Source: CAYXUW01 sp964468375 (lineage in GTDB: Bacteria > Planctomycetota > Phycisphaerae > Sedimentisphaerales > Anaerobacaceae). Taken from it: a DNA stretch of 64,000 bases. The stretch spans positions 1 through 64,000 of the forward strand of contig CAYXUW010000002.1 of assembly GCA_964468375.1 (NCBI GenBank). Direction: 5' to 3'. The notes under the pieces are model-generated. The model saw only the letters and a list, made by a program, of their open reading frames with translations. It searched no databases and was not told the DNA's origin. Of the stretch, positions 1-8,126 are shown piece after piece (the stretch's first letter is position 1; each line of letters begins with the position of its first letter). The translations under genes and the position numbers were made by a program.

Positions 1-2
1 GT

Positions 3-617
3 CCGGAACAGCCGCTTGTTCAGGCATTGTCGTTCGATAATAAAGCAGTAAGATACAGTGCTGCGATAGCGATAGCAGCAGCCGGGCCTCAAAGGGATTT
101 TGTCGAAAGTAAATTAGTTGTCGAAAATTTGGCCCAGGCCCTGCAAACTGACGAAAACACGGAATTGCCGAATAAGTGGGTGGCCGAAAGCTATGTTATC
201 CGGTCGGCTGAAGTTATGCTCAAATTGGCTCAAACACGAAATCCTGTTATTAATTTGTCTGCTGCTCAGGAGACTATTATAGACGCAACAAAAGATGAAT
301 GGGTTGAAATTCAGGTTCTTGCTGGTCAAATTTTGGCCAGACTCGGCAGTTCTGAAGCTCAGCAGGCCATAACTGCGATGGCTTTGGCAGAAACCAACAC
401 TATGGATGTTCGGATATCCGCTTTTAATTCTCTGGCCATCTCGGCAAAGCTCAATGCTAATTTGCTTGATGATAAAAATATAGACGCTATTTATTCGCTG
501 GTTAGTTCGCAGGAAGTCGAGCCGGAATTGCGAGGTGCCGCCGCGGCAGCTTATGGCGCGCTCAATTTACCAAGTCGAAAGGTGAAAGACTTGATTCTCG
601 ACCAGGCGAGGAGCTAA
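3..617 (+). CDS. HEAT-repeat protein, C-terminal part
   Basis: The reading frame is open from the first bases of the window, so the true start lies upstream and only about 205 C-terminal residues are seen. The protein is a run of alanine-rich helical pairs of about 35-40 residues (for example around FDNKAVRYSAAIAIAAAG, DEWVEIQVLAGQILARLGS and PELRGAAAAAYGALNLPS), the pattern of HEAT/armadillo-like repeats. Such repeats form curved scaffolds for protein binding, and no catalytic motif is visible. A TTG at 27 is not a credible start because repeat sequence continues in frame before it. The substrate or partner cannot be told. It ends about 55 bp from the end of the convergent CvpA-like gene. 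Confidence 0.6.
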   Translation, partial: PEQPLVQALSFDNKAVRYSAAIAIAAAGPQRDFVESKLVVENLAQALQTDENTELPNKWVAESYVIRSAEVMLKLAQTRNPVINLSAAQETIIDATKDEWVEIQVLAGQILARLGSSEAQQAITAMALAETNTMDVRISAFNSLAISAKLNANLLDDKNIDAIYSLVSSQEVEPELRGAAAAAYGALNLPSRKVKDLILDQARS

Positions 618-673
618 CGAGTAAGTTTAGAACGTCATTGCATTTTTACAACTGAACGGGGGAGTCAGATGCC

Positions 674-1321
674 TTATATGTCAATTTCAGGGGGCGCGCC
701 GAGTTTTTCTTCGATGGTGGGTTCCGGCTCATTAGGTTCGGCTTCGGGTTTTTCTTCCAGCTTGATTCTTTCGGGTCGTTTTTTCTGGGCGGCGTCTTCT
801 AGTAATTGGTTGATAGTATGTTCCGCAGAATATTTGTCATCCTGAGAGGAAACTACTGCATTAACCAAATCGCAAAAGCGGGAAATATACGATACAGAAG
901 TTTGCTGAAACTCATTTGTGAAACCAATATCCTTCATTAGAGAATTCTGAGAAGCTGGTGTTATATAGATTAACAAACTTAAAAAACTCCAGATGAGAAA
1001 TCCGGCCAAAAATCCCAAGATGCCGGTGCCGAGAGTGTCGAATATTCTGTGAAATCGAATATCGAATTGGCCTGTAAGAAATACATATGATACACTATGC
1101 AAAATCAGAAACGATGCTGCTGCGATAACGAGCAAAGTCAGAGCATTGCCGTATGGGGTATCGCCAATTGCAGGGTTGTTTACAATTGTCGGGCGGAGAT
1201 ATATGGCCAGGTAGATCGATATTATAATGTGGAACGTAAGGGCCCACGTTTGGTAGAAACGCAGTTTTACGGCAGACCATGCGAAGATTCCGCCAACTAA
1301 TATGCCTAACCAGAACGCCAT
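674..1321 (-). CDS. CvpA-family membrane protein
   Basis: A 215-residue protein with four hydrophobic segments in its first ~130 residues (about 1-20, 24-43, 58-82 and 95-120), including the GTGILGFLAGFLIWSF stretch in the last segment. The C-terminal ~60 residues are charged and rich in Glu, Lys and Pro. This is the layout of the CvpA family, named for colicin V production in Escherichia coli; the biochemical role is poorly defined. The start codon lies 5 bp after the stop of the GspE-like gene, so the two are probably co-transcribed with the FHA gene ahead of them. The family call rests on topology and general resemblance. Confidence 0.6.
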   Translation of the reverse strand: MAFWLGILVGGIFAWSAVKLRFYQTWALTFHIIISIYLAIYLRPTIVNNPAIGDTPYGNALTLLVIAAASFLILHSVSYVFLTGQFDIRFHRIFDTLGTGILGFLAGFLIWSFLSLLIYITPASQNSLMKDIGFTNEFQQTSVSYISRFCDLVNAVVSSQDDKYSAEHTINQLLEDAAQKKRPERIKLEEKPEAEPNEPEPTIEEKLGAPPEIDI

Positions 1322-1326
1322 AAAAT

Positions 1327-2961
1327 TTACCCCGTTACTCTTTTTAGTTCTTCGAGACTTGTTATACCGGATACCACATTTTTCAACCCTTGTTTTTTAA
1401 GGTTGGATTTTCCTTTTTTATCACCCTCTTTTTTCAACTGGGCCACAGACAATTTATTGTTGGCAATATCGGCCTTCAGAGTGTTGTCGAGAAACAAGAT
1501 GTCGAAGATTGCTATTCTCCCGCGATAGCCGGTTTCGCGGCATTGGTCACATCCTTTGGCTCGGAAAATATTCTTATAATTTATGCCTTTTTTGCGCAGG
1601 TCGTGCATCTGGCTCTGGTTTAATTTGGCGGGCACCTTGCAGTGGTTGCAGAGGCGGCGCATCAGTCGTTGCGAAATAAGCATATCTAATCCCGATGACA
1701 ACAGCATAGGGGTTATATTCAAATCCAGCAGCCGGACCAGCGACGCTGCGTTGTTGTTGCTATGCATTGTTGCCAGGACAAGATGGCCGGTTTGCGATGC
1801 GCGAAGAGCAATTCCCGCTGTTTCCTCATCTCTTATTTCACCCACACATATAACATCAGGGTCTTGCCTAAGAATACTGCGTAAGGACTTAGCGAAAGTA
1901 ATATCCGCTTTGGGATTAACTTCGATTTGACTGGCGTTCGGCAGCACATATTCGATGGGGTCCTCCACTGTGATAACATTGCGTGTAAACAAATCGATTT
2001 CGTTGAGCATGGCATACAAAGTTGTGGTTTTACCACTGCCGGTCGGGCCGCAAAGAAGAATCATACCGGACGGCTTAGCAATTGCATTTTCGATAACCAT
2101 GCGCTGTTTTTCTGTTAATCCGATATTTTTTAGGGTGAATGTGCCGGCGTTTTGGCTAAGTATCCTGATGGACAGCTTTTCGCCATTGATAGCGCCGGCG
2201 CTTGCGACGCGGAAGGATACGGTGTCATCACCTGTTTTGGCTAAAAACGCACCATCTTGGGGTCTGCGTCTTTCGGCGATATCCATATTGGAAACAGCCT
2301 TGATACTGTTTATAACTGCCTGAGACGTGGCTGGTTCGAGTTCTTCGACTGTAGTTAATACGCCGTCTATTCGCAGTCTTACTGTGTAAATTAACTCATT
2401 CTTGGGGTCGATAAGAATATCGCTGGCCTGTTCCTCGAGGGCATTGGCGATAATTTGCTTAGTTAATTCGAGAATTTGACTGTCTGCTCGTTTAGTTTTC
2501 CCGTGGCTGTAAATTTCTGTAATACTTCTGCCTGATGAGTCAAGCAGTTTTAAGGTTGTTCGTTTTTTAAGGGGAAGATGTAGAGACCTTACGCTTATGG
2601 AGGCACTTTGCATATACTCTTTTATTGCCTCGAAAATACTGCTGCTCTCGGATGATTTTTTAATCACTTCCGCGATTAGCAGGAAAAATAAAACTATGGG
2701 CCCCAAAAAAAGCGCGACAATACTGACTATCGTCTTATGATTCTTTGACACTAACGGACTGAACTGGACGTACTGGACGAAATACAGGCAGAGGTATACC
2801 CACCCTATAAATAAAATGAGTTTGATTGGATTAAAGGGAAGTGACATTGAAGATAAAATCGCATTTGATTGCTGATGAGCTGAGAGATATTTTATCAAAG
2901 TCGGTGTTACCATGTGATTACCCGTGGCTAAATACTTAAAAAACAACCACCAACATATCAT
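1327..2961 (-). CDS. GspE/PulE-type secretion ATPase with membrane-spanning N-terminus
   Basis: Hexameric ATPase of the type II secretion / type IV pilus family. Numbered from the longest start (544 aa), Walker A is GPTGSGKT (305-312), the Walker B region is DVICVGEIRD (369-378), and His boxes lie around 393-400 (HLVLATMH). A C4 zinc site is formed by CNHC (438-441) and CDQC (471-474), typical of GspE. Instead of the usual soluble N-terminal domain there are two strongly hydrophobic segments (about 46-67 and 78-100), so the protein may be membrane anchored. The start is uncertain: ATG at 2961, 2913 or 2847 are all possible and none has a clear ribosome binding site. No pilin or GspF gene is nearby. 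It lies between an FHA gene and a CvpA-like gene. Confidence 0.85.
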   Translation of the reverse strand: MICWWLFFKYLATGNHMVTPTLIKYLSAHQQSNAILSSMSLPFNPIKLILFIGWVYLCLYFVQYVQFSPLVSKNHKTIVSIVALFLGPIVLFFLLIAEVIKKSSESSSIFEAIKEYMQSASISVRSLHLPLKKRTTLKLLDSSGRSITEIYSHGKTKRADSQILELTKQIIANALEEQASDILIDPKNELIYTVRLRIDGVLTTVEELEPATSQAVINSIKAVSNMDIAERRRPQDGAFLAKTGDDTVSFRVASAGAINGEKLSIRILSQNAGTFTLKNIGLTEKQRMVIENAIAKPSGMILLCGPTGSGKTTTLYAMLNEIDLFTRNVITVEDPIEYVLPNASQIEVNPKADITFAKSLRSILRQDPDVICVGEIRDEETAGIALRASQTGHLVLATMHSNNNAASLVRLLDLNITPMLLSSGLDMLISQRLMRRLCNHCKVPAKLNQSQMHDLRKKGINYKNIFRAKGCDQCRETGYRGRIAIFDILFLDNTLKADIANNKLSVAQLKKEGDKKGKSNLKKQGLKNVVSGITSLEELKRVTG

Positions 2962-3012
2962 AAACTATAACATTCTTTCCGCATCAGCAAGCTTATAAAA
3001 TAAGATAGTGAA

Positions 3013-3441
3013 TCAGATTGAATCGGTTTCCTCTAATGAGCCGAGTTCATCCAATTCTGCAAAGTCATCTAATTGCTCGTCGTCAGTTAGCAGGTCATCC
3101 TGGGATATATTTTGTGTGTCCGAACTGTATTCGGTAAAATTTTCCGGCTGACCGTCAATTTGGAGTACGAACGTTAATGGTCCTATTTTTATAGAGTCGC
3201 CTGCCTTAATTGTTGCGTTGTCTATACGCTTGCTGTTAAGATAGGTTCCGTTGCGCGAGCCGAGGTCGCGAATTTTCAGCACGCCGTCATCCAAATTTAG
3301 CTGGCAGTGTTTCTTGGAAACCGATACCAGTGGAATGCATAAATCGCAGCTGTGACGTCGGCCGATTACGGTAACACTGCTCGGTAGTGGAAAAAGTTTA
3401 TGTGAGCCGTCTTTTTTGAGCAAGACCAAATTTACATCCAT
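3013..3441 (-). CDS. FHA-domain protein
   Basis: A 142-residue protein with one forkhead-associated domain, a phosphothreonine-binding module. The signatures are GRRHSCDL near the domain start, SVSKKHC (the SxxH motif) and LGSRNGTYLNSKRI, followed by an acidic C-terminal tail of about 45 residues. I place the start at the ATG at 3441, preceded by a GAGAG ribosome binding site, rather than at an in-frame TTG at 3477. That TTG falls on the predicted transcription start of the promoter at 3484-3512 and so would have no leader. It heads a probable operon with the GspE-like ATPase and CvpA-like gene, which suggests phosphorylation-dependent control of a secretion or envelope function. No Ser/Thr kinase is encoded nearby. 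Confidence 0.85.
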   Translation of the reverse strand: MDVNLVLLKKDGSHKLFPLPSSVTVIGRRHSCDLCIPLVSVSKKHCQLNLDDGVLKIRDLGSRNGTYLNSKRIDNATIKAGDSIKIGPLTFVLQIDGQPENFTEYSSDTQNISQDDLLTDDEQLDDFAELDELGSLEETDSI

Positions 3442-3483
3442 ACCGTCTTCTCTCTTAATTAGCTTTAGCTTCGTCAAAACTAT

Positions 3484-3512
3484 ATTATATAGGTAAAAGT
3501 TATATATATCAA
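3484..3512 (-). promoter_or_regulatory. Sigma-70-type promoter for the FHA/GspE-like/CvpA-like operon
   Basis: Minus-strand TTGATA (3512-3507), a 17-bp spacer, then TATAAT (3489-3484). The -35 box differs from consensus at one base and the -10 box is perfect. The predicted transcription start is near 3477, leaving a leader of about 35 nt before the ATG at 3441. The rest of the divergent gap to thrS (3513-3683) shows no other clear element. Confidence 0.65.
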
Positions 3513-3683
3513 CAGATAAATTTACTTGTAAGCAATGTTAACAGATATGCTGTTCTGGACGTTGGTTTCGTAACCATATGCCAATGCTATAGTTACGAGA
3601 AGCCTTTTGTGCAAGGTGCTGTTAAGCGTCCCCTCCTGTATTTGCTGATTAGGATTTTCGGCTTTAGCCCCAGAGATGCCAGC

Positions 3684-3711
3684 TTGACAATTTTGGTTAA
3701 ACGTTTATATT
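3684..3711 (+). promoter_or_regulatory. Sigma-70-type promoter for thrS
   Basis: TTGACA (3684-3689), a 16-bp spacer, then TATATT (3706-3711). The predicted start near 3718 gives a ~93-nt T-rich leader before the thrS ATG. I see no T-box specifier structure in the leader. Confidence 0.6.
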
Positions 3712-3810
3712 CATAGAGGATTTTTTATTTTCGGGTTTGGGTTTTTCTTTGCTGTTTTTTGCGGATTGAGAGCCCTGCTGATATAAGGATTAGTAGTACC
3801 GGTAGGATAT

Positions 3811-5733
3811 ATGGCGCAAATAACACTGCCTGACGGCCGCATATTAGAAGTTGCTAATGGAACGACAGCAAAACAATTAGCGGAGAAAATAGGGCCGGCA
3901 CTTGCAAAAGCAGCTGTAGCAGCGAAAATAAACGGACAACTGGCAGATTTATCCACCCCCATCACGGCTGATGCCGGTGTGCAGATTATTACCGTTTCGG
4001 AGCCGGAAGGCCTTGAGATACTCCGGCATAGCTGTGCCCACATAATGGCCGAGGCGATATGCAGTATTTGGCCGGATGCAAAGCTTGTTTACGGTCCTGT
4101 TGTCGAAGACGGGTTTTACTACGATATAGACCTTGATGAGCCGATAAGCCCCGCCGATTTTGAACGCATAGAAGAAAAGATGTCTGAAATCGTCAAGGCC
4201 GACAAGCCGTTTATCCGAAAACAGATGTCGCGGGATGAGGCCTTGGCGAAGTTGGCTTCTGACAAGTATAAAACCGACAACGTAAATCGCACGGACAGCG
4301 AGGTTATCAGTTTTTACTCGCGTGGGGACGGCTTCGAAGACTTATGTCGCGGCCCGCACGTGCCCAGCACTGGAAAAGTTACTGCCTTTAAGATTATGTC
4401 CGTAGCGGGCGCCTATTGGCACGGTGACCCGACTCAGAAGATGCTTCAGCGCGTCTATGGCACCGCCTGGCCGACCAAAAAAGAACTCGATACCTATCTG
4501 CAGAGGTTGGAAGAGGCCAAAAAGCGTGACCATCGGGTCTTAGGCAAGCAGTTAGATTTATTTAGTTTCAATGAAGCAGGCCCCGGTTTCGCATTCATTC
4601 ATCCCAAAGGAATGATTATCTGGAACGCTGTAACGGATTTCTGGCGAAGTGTTCATGATAAATATGGTTATCAGGAAATCAAAACACCTATTATCCTAAA
4701 TGAGCAGCTTTGGCATAAGAGCGGCCACTGGGACAATTACAAAGAGAATATGTATTTTACTCGTTTTGACGATGCCGACTATGCGATAAAGCCGATGAAT
4801 TGTCCGGGCGGCTGTCTGCTTTATAAAACCCGGCAGCATTCGTATAGAGAATTTCCGATGCGGGTGGCTGAGCTCGGCCTGGTGCACAGACACGAGGCCA
4901 GCGGTGTTATGCACGGGCTTTTCAGGGTAAGGCAGTTTACACAGGACGACGCCCATATTTTCTGCACACCCGAACAGATAAAAGACGAGATAATCGGTGT
5001 TATCGAGCTTGCCTTTGAGATATATCGCGCCTTTGGATTCGAAGACTTTCACATCGAGCTGTCTACCAAGCCCGAAAAGCACATCGGCTCGGACGAAATA
5101 TGGGATATTTCCACTAACGCATTGAAAGATGCTTTGGGACACAAAAAAATCGAATACAAAATCAACGAAGGTGATGGTGCGTTCTATGGCCCTAAGATAG
5201 ATTTTCATATAAGAGACTGCCTGAAAAGGTCGTGGCAGCTCGGCACAATCCAGCTCGATTTTTCTATGCCGCAGCGTTTCGAGCTCGTTTATACCGACAG
5301 GGACAATACTGAGAAGACACCTGTTATGATTCACAGGGCGATTCTGGGGTCTTTCGAGAGGTTTATGGGTATTCTTATAGAACACTACGGCGGGAATCTG
5401 CCCCTCTGGCTTTCGCCGGAGCAGATAGCGGTTTTACCGATAAGCGAAAAAAGCAATGATTATGCTAAAACCGTTCAGGACAAACTCAAGTATGCCCAGT
5501 TGCGAGCCGATTGTGATTTGTCCGATGAGAAAATAAATGCTAAGATTGCCAAAGCTCACAGCAGAAAGTTGCCTTATATGTTAGTAGTCGGGCCTAAAGA
5601 AGCGCAATCTGGAACCGTTAATGTAAGAACCAGAGGGGTTAAAGAAACTAAAACAGTGGATGTTGATGAATTTATTGCGATTGCAAAGCAGGAAATTGCC
5701 GATAAAAAGGTGAAATTGGCATTTGAGGATTGA
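3811..5733 (+). CDS. thrS: Threonyl-tRNA synthetase
   Basis: Class II synthetase that charges tRNA-Thr in the cytoplasm. At 640 residues it has the normal length. It carries an N-terminal TGS domain (about 1-60), the editing domain with HSCAH (from about residue 73) and CRGPHVPSTG, the catalytic core with KPMNCPGG (its Cys a zinc ligand), the RHEASGVMHGLFRVRQFTQDD region and PVMIHRAILGSFERF, and a C-terminal anticodon-binding domain from about 535. The ATG at 3811 follows a GGTAGGAT ribosome binding site. It is the first gene of a thrS-infC-rpmI-rplT-pheS cluster, the gene order also seen in E. coli. No truncation or missing catalytic residue was noticed. Confidence 0.97.
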   Translation: MAQITLPDGRILEVANGTTAKQLAEKIGPALAKAAVAAKINGQLADLSTPITADAGVQIITVSEPEGLEILRHSCAHIMAEAICSIWPDAKLVYGPVVEDGFYYDIDLDEPISPADFERIEEKMSEIVKADKPFIRKQMSRDEALAKLASDKYKTDNVNRTDSEVISFYSRGDGFEDLCRGPHVPSTGKVTAFKIMSVAGAYWHGDPTQKMLQRVYGTAWPTKKELDTYLQRLEEAKKRDHRVLGKQLDLFSFNEAGPGFAFIHPKGMIIWNAVTDFWRSVHDKYGYQEIKTPIILNEQLWHKSGHWDNYKENMYFTRFDDADYAIKPMNCPGGCLLYKTRQHSYREFPMRVAELGLVHRHEASGVMHGLFRVRQFTQDDAHIFCTPEQIKDEIIGVIELAFEIYRAFGFEDFHIELSTKPEKHIGSDEIWDISTNALKDALGHKKIEYKINEGDGAFYGPKIDFHIRDCLKRSWQLGTIQLDFSMPQRFELVYTDRDNTEKTPVMIHRAILGSFERFMGILIEHYGGNLPLWLSPEQIAVLPISEKSNDYAKTVQDKLKYAQLRADCDLSDEKINAKIAKAHSRKLPYMLVVGPKEAQSGTVNVRTRGVKETKTVDVDEFIAIAKQEIADKKVKLAFED

Positions 5734-5779
5734 TAATCGAAAAAGATGATTAATTTTTGGAAAGGTAAGGTGGTATACA

Positions 5780-6295
5780 ATTAGCAAACATGGGTTGAAG
5801 GTAAATGGGGGAATTCGGGCTGCCGTAGTTCGGCTAATCGATGAAGAAGATAATCAAGTTGGGGTGGTAAATACACATGAGGCGCTTACCAGAGCTCGTG
5901 AGGTTGGTTTGGATCTTGTAGAGGTGGCGCCGACAAGCGACCCGCCGGTTTGCAGGATAATGGATTACGGCAAGTGGCAGTATCAGCAAAAGCGAAAGGT
6001 TCGTGAAGCACATAAAAAGCACCAATATCGTTCGACTGTTATGAAGGAAATTAGACTTCGGCCCGAAACCGACAAGCACGACCTCGATATAAAACTCAAT
6101 CATGCCCGTGAGTTTCTCCAGAAAGGCCACAAGGTGCAGTTCACGATATTCTTTCGCGGACGTCAGATGCTGCACAAAGACCAGGGATATGCTATGGCCG
6201 AGGTGATTACCGAATCTTTACAGGATTTGGCTAAGATTGAGCAGCCGGGCAAAATGTCTGGAAAGCGTATGACCTTATTGATTGTGCCCAAGTAA
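5780..6295 (+). CDS. infC: Translation initiation factor IF-3, probable AUU start
   Basis: IF-3 binds the 30S subunit and controls start-codon selection. The N-terminal domain (RLIDEEDNQVGVV, LDLVEVAPTSDPPVCRIMDYGK) and C-terminal domain (KEIRLRPETDKHDLDIKL, FFRGRQM, then GKMSGKRMTLLIVPK) are complete. An in-frame ATT at 5780 lies 6 nt after AAGGTGG (5767-5773), an ideal distance, whereas the next ordinary candidate, TTG at 5795, is about 21 nt away from it. I therefore choose ATT, giving 171 residues. In E. coli infC also starts with AUU, and IF-3 represses its own translation by rejecting that codon. The gene lies 46 bp after thrS. Confidence 0.9.
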   Translation: MSKHGLKVNGGIRAAVVRLIDEEDNQVGVVNTHEALTRAREVGLDLVEVAPTSDPPVCRIMDYGKWQYQQKRKVREAHKKHQYRSTVMKEIRLRPETDKHDLDIKLNHAREFLQKGHKVQFTIFFRGRQMLHKDQGYAMAEVITESLQDLAKIEQPGKMSGKRMTLLIVPK

Positions 6296-6381
6296 ATTGG
6301 TTTGTGGTGTGAAAAAAGCGATTTCAGTGAGAATTACAAACCGGCGTTTCCGATATTGTAAATAATTTTAGTGCTGGGGTG

Positions 6382-6410
6382 TTGACCAGTAGCTGTAAAT
6401 GTTGTAGACT
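6382..6410 (+). promoter_or_regulatory. Possible internal promoter before rpmI
   Basis: TTGACC (6382-6387), 17-bp spacer, TAGACT (6405-6410), in the 145-bp infC-rpmI gap. It would give the ribosomal protein genes a start separate from thrS-infC. The match is moderate. Confidence 0.4.
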
Positions 6411-6440
6411 GCCGCTTTTGTGGTTTAAGGAATAAATCAG

Positions 6441-6638
6441 ATGCCGAAACAGAAAACCCACAGGGGTTTAAGCAAGAGAGTGAAGGTTACCGCCACCGGC
6501 AAGGTTATGCGAAAGCACTGCTATAGCGGTCATCTTATGAGCGGCAAAAATGCCAAGCGCCGACGACGGATATCCAGTACTGCTATTGTAACTAATGCTG
6601 CTATGGCTAAAACAATTAAAAGCCACTTTGGAAAGTAA
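6441..6638 (+). CDS. rpmI: 50S ribosomal protein bL35
   Basis: A 65-residue, very basic protein beginning with PKQKTHRGLSKRVKVTATGKV and containing the HLMSGKNAKRRRR stretch, both diagnostic of bL35, a small late-assembly protein of the large ribosomal subunit. The ATG at 6441 follows AAGGAATAAATCAG. It sits between infC and rplT as in most bacteria. In several bacteria bL20 represses this operon by binding leader RNA near rpmI. The 145-bp upstream gap is long enough for such a site, but I did not identify a specific pseudoknot. Confidence 0.96.
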   Translation: MPKQKTHRGLSKRVKVTATGKVMRKHCYSGHLMSGKNAKRRRRISSTAIVTNAAMAKTIKSHFGK

Positions 6639-6768
6639 AAGACGACGGAAACAGTCAACAGAAAATAAAAAACAGTCAGTCAAATATGCTTGCTTCTCGG
6701 CTCCAGTTCCTCAAATCAGCTGCCGCCAGCAAGCTGAATAAACCAGAAATTCTTTAAGGAAAGCTGAT

Positions 6769-7125
6769 ATGCCAAGAGTTAGAAAAGGTTCGGCACGACG
6801 CCAGGCAAAGAAACGAATCCTCAAAGCCATAAAAGGTCACCGTGGTTCAGCGGGCAGATTATATCGGCTGGCTAAAGAATCCGCTATTCGGTCGGACGTA
6901 AATGCCAGAATCGACCGCAGGCGGAAGAAAAGAGATTTTCGAGGCCTTTGGATAACGCGATTAAGCGCAGCATGCAGGCAGCGCGGGATTAGATACAGCC
7001 AATTTATAGACGGCTGTAAAAAAGCTAACATTCAGTTGAATCGTAAAATGTTAAGCGAAATTGCTGTAGCTGATGCAGAGGGTTTCGATGCTATAGTTGC
7101 CGCAGCCAAAGCTGCCATTACCTGA
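6769..7125 (+). CDS. rplT: 50S ribosomal protein bL20
   Basis: A 118-residue basic protein with the bL20 hallmarks: PRVRKGSARRQAKKRILKAI at the N-terminus, then GHRGSAGRLYRLAKE and the DFRGLWITRLSAACRQRGIR block followed by a C-terminal globular part. It binds 23S rRNA early in large-subunit assembly and in E. coli and Bacillus also controls its own operon. The ATG at 6769 follows AAGGAAAGCTGAT. The rpmI-rplT gap is 130 bp and pheS begins only 8 bp after the rplT stop, so rplT and pheS are surely co-transcribed. Confidence 0.97.
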   Translation: MPRVRKGSARRQAKKRILKAIKGHRGSAGRLYRLAKESAIRSDVNARIDRRRKKRDFRGLWITRLSAACRQRGIRYSQFIDGCKKANIQLNRKMLSEIAVADAEGFDAIVAAAKAAIT

Positions 7126-7133
7126 GAGTATTA

Positions 7134-8126
7134 ATGGTTCATCAATTCGAAAAAATCGGCAAAGAAGCGCTTACCGCTTTGAAAAAAGTAACTGATGCAG
7201 CAGCGCTGGAAGACTTTCGCATAAAATACTTGGGGCGAAAAGGTGAAATCACTCAAATGCTCAGCCGGATAGGACAGCTCTCTTCTGAGCAAAGACGTGA
7301 GGCGGGGCAACTCGCGAACAGAATAAAAAAAGAAGTCACCGAGGCATTCGAGCAGCTAAAAGAGAACTTATCGCGGTCGCAGCGGGAAAAATCACAGGGG
7401 ACGTTTGACGTTACTTTGCCCGGCTTACCTGTTAACGCCGGCAAAATGCATGTTATTACTCAGACGATAGATGAACTATTGGAAATATTCGGCCGGATGG
7501 GCTTTTCGGTGGCCTATGGACCTGAGGTTGAGGATGAGTGGCATAACTTTGTCGCATTGAATATCGGCTCTGAACATCCGGCGAGAGACCCTTTCGATGC
7601 TTTCTATGTTGGCGATAGTGCTTTACTGCGGAGCCATACTTCACCGGTTCAAATCCGAGTTATGGAAAAAACTAAGCCGCCCATTCGTGTGGTTGCGCCT
7701 GGACGCGTCTATCGCCCGGATACCGTTGACGCGACACATATGTATATGTTTCATCAAATCGAGGCCCTGGTTGTCGATGAGAATGTCAGTATGGTGGATA
7801 TGAAAACCGCTATCAACCAGTTTATTCACACGTATTATGGACCTGAAATTAAATGGCGGCTTCGACCGAGCTTTTTCCCGTTTACAGAACCGAGCGGAGA
7901 GGTCGATTTGTTGTGGGTAGATAAACAGGGCAGGGAAGACTGGATGGAAGTAGGCGGCTGCGGGATGGTTGACCCGAATGTTTTCGATGCGGTTGGGATA
8001 GACAGCGAAAAATATACCGGCTGGGCATTCGGGTTCGGCATTGAACGGCTGGCAATGAAGAAATACGGTATCAATGATATAAGGTTGCTCTTCGAAAACG
8101 ACCTGCGATTTCTAAAGCAGTTCTAA
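7134..8126 (+). CDS. pheS: Phenylalanyl-tRNA synthetase alpha subunit
   Basis: Catalytic alpha chain (330 residues) of the alpha2beta2 class II PheRS. A coiled-coil N-terminus (about 1-85) that binds tRNA-Phe is followed by the catalytic core. Motif 2 contains GRVYRPDTVDATHMYMFHQ, then RLRPSFFPFTEPSGEVDLL, and motif 3 is GFGIERLAMKKYGINDIR. The ATG at 7134 follows GAGAG. The beta subunit gene pheT, usually next, is absent. The pheS stop overlaps by 4 nt the stop of a convergent kinase gene, so pheT must be elsewhere in the genome. Confidence 0.96.
   Translation: MVHQFEKIGKEALTALKKVTDAAALEDFRIKYLGRKGEITQMLSRIGQLSSEQRREAGQLANRIKKEVTEAFEQLKENLSRSQREKSQGTFDVTLPGLPVNAGKMHVITQTIDELLEIFGRMGFSVAYGPEVEDEWHNFVALNIGSEHPARDPFDAFYVGDSALLRSHTSPVQIRVMEKTKPPIRVVAPGRVYRPDTVDATHMYMFHQIEALVVDENVSMVDMKTAINQFIHTYYGPEIKWRLRPSFFPFTEPSGEVDLLWVDKQGREDWMEVGGCGMVDPNVFDAVGIDSEKYTGWAFGFGIERLAMKKYGINDIRLLFENDLRFLKQF

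Noticed and set aside
3711..3810. T-box or other tRNA-sensing leader before thrS
   Set aside because: The ~93-nt leader is T-rich and shows neither a specifier loop nor a T-box sequence.
3711..4043. Antisense frame over the thrS start
   Set aside because: Complement of the well-supported thrS coding region; no coding features of its own.
4696..5385. 229-aa antisense frame inside thrS
   Set aside because: Lies within a complete, conserved thrS; a shadow of its codon bias.
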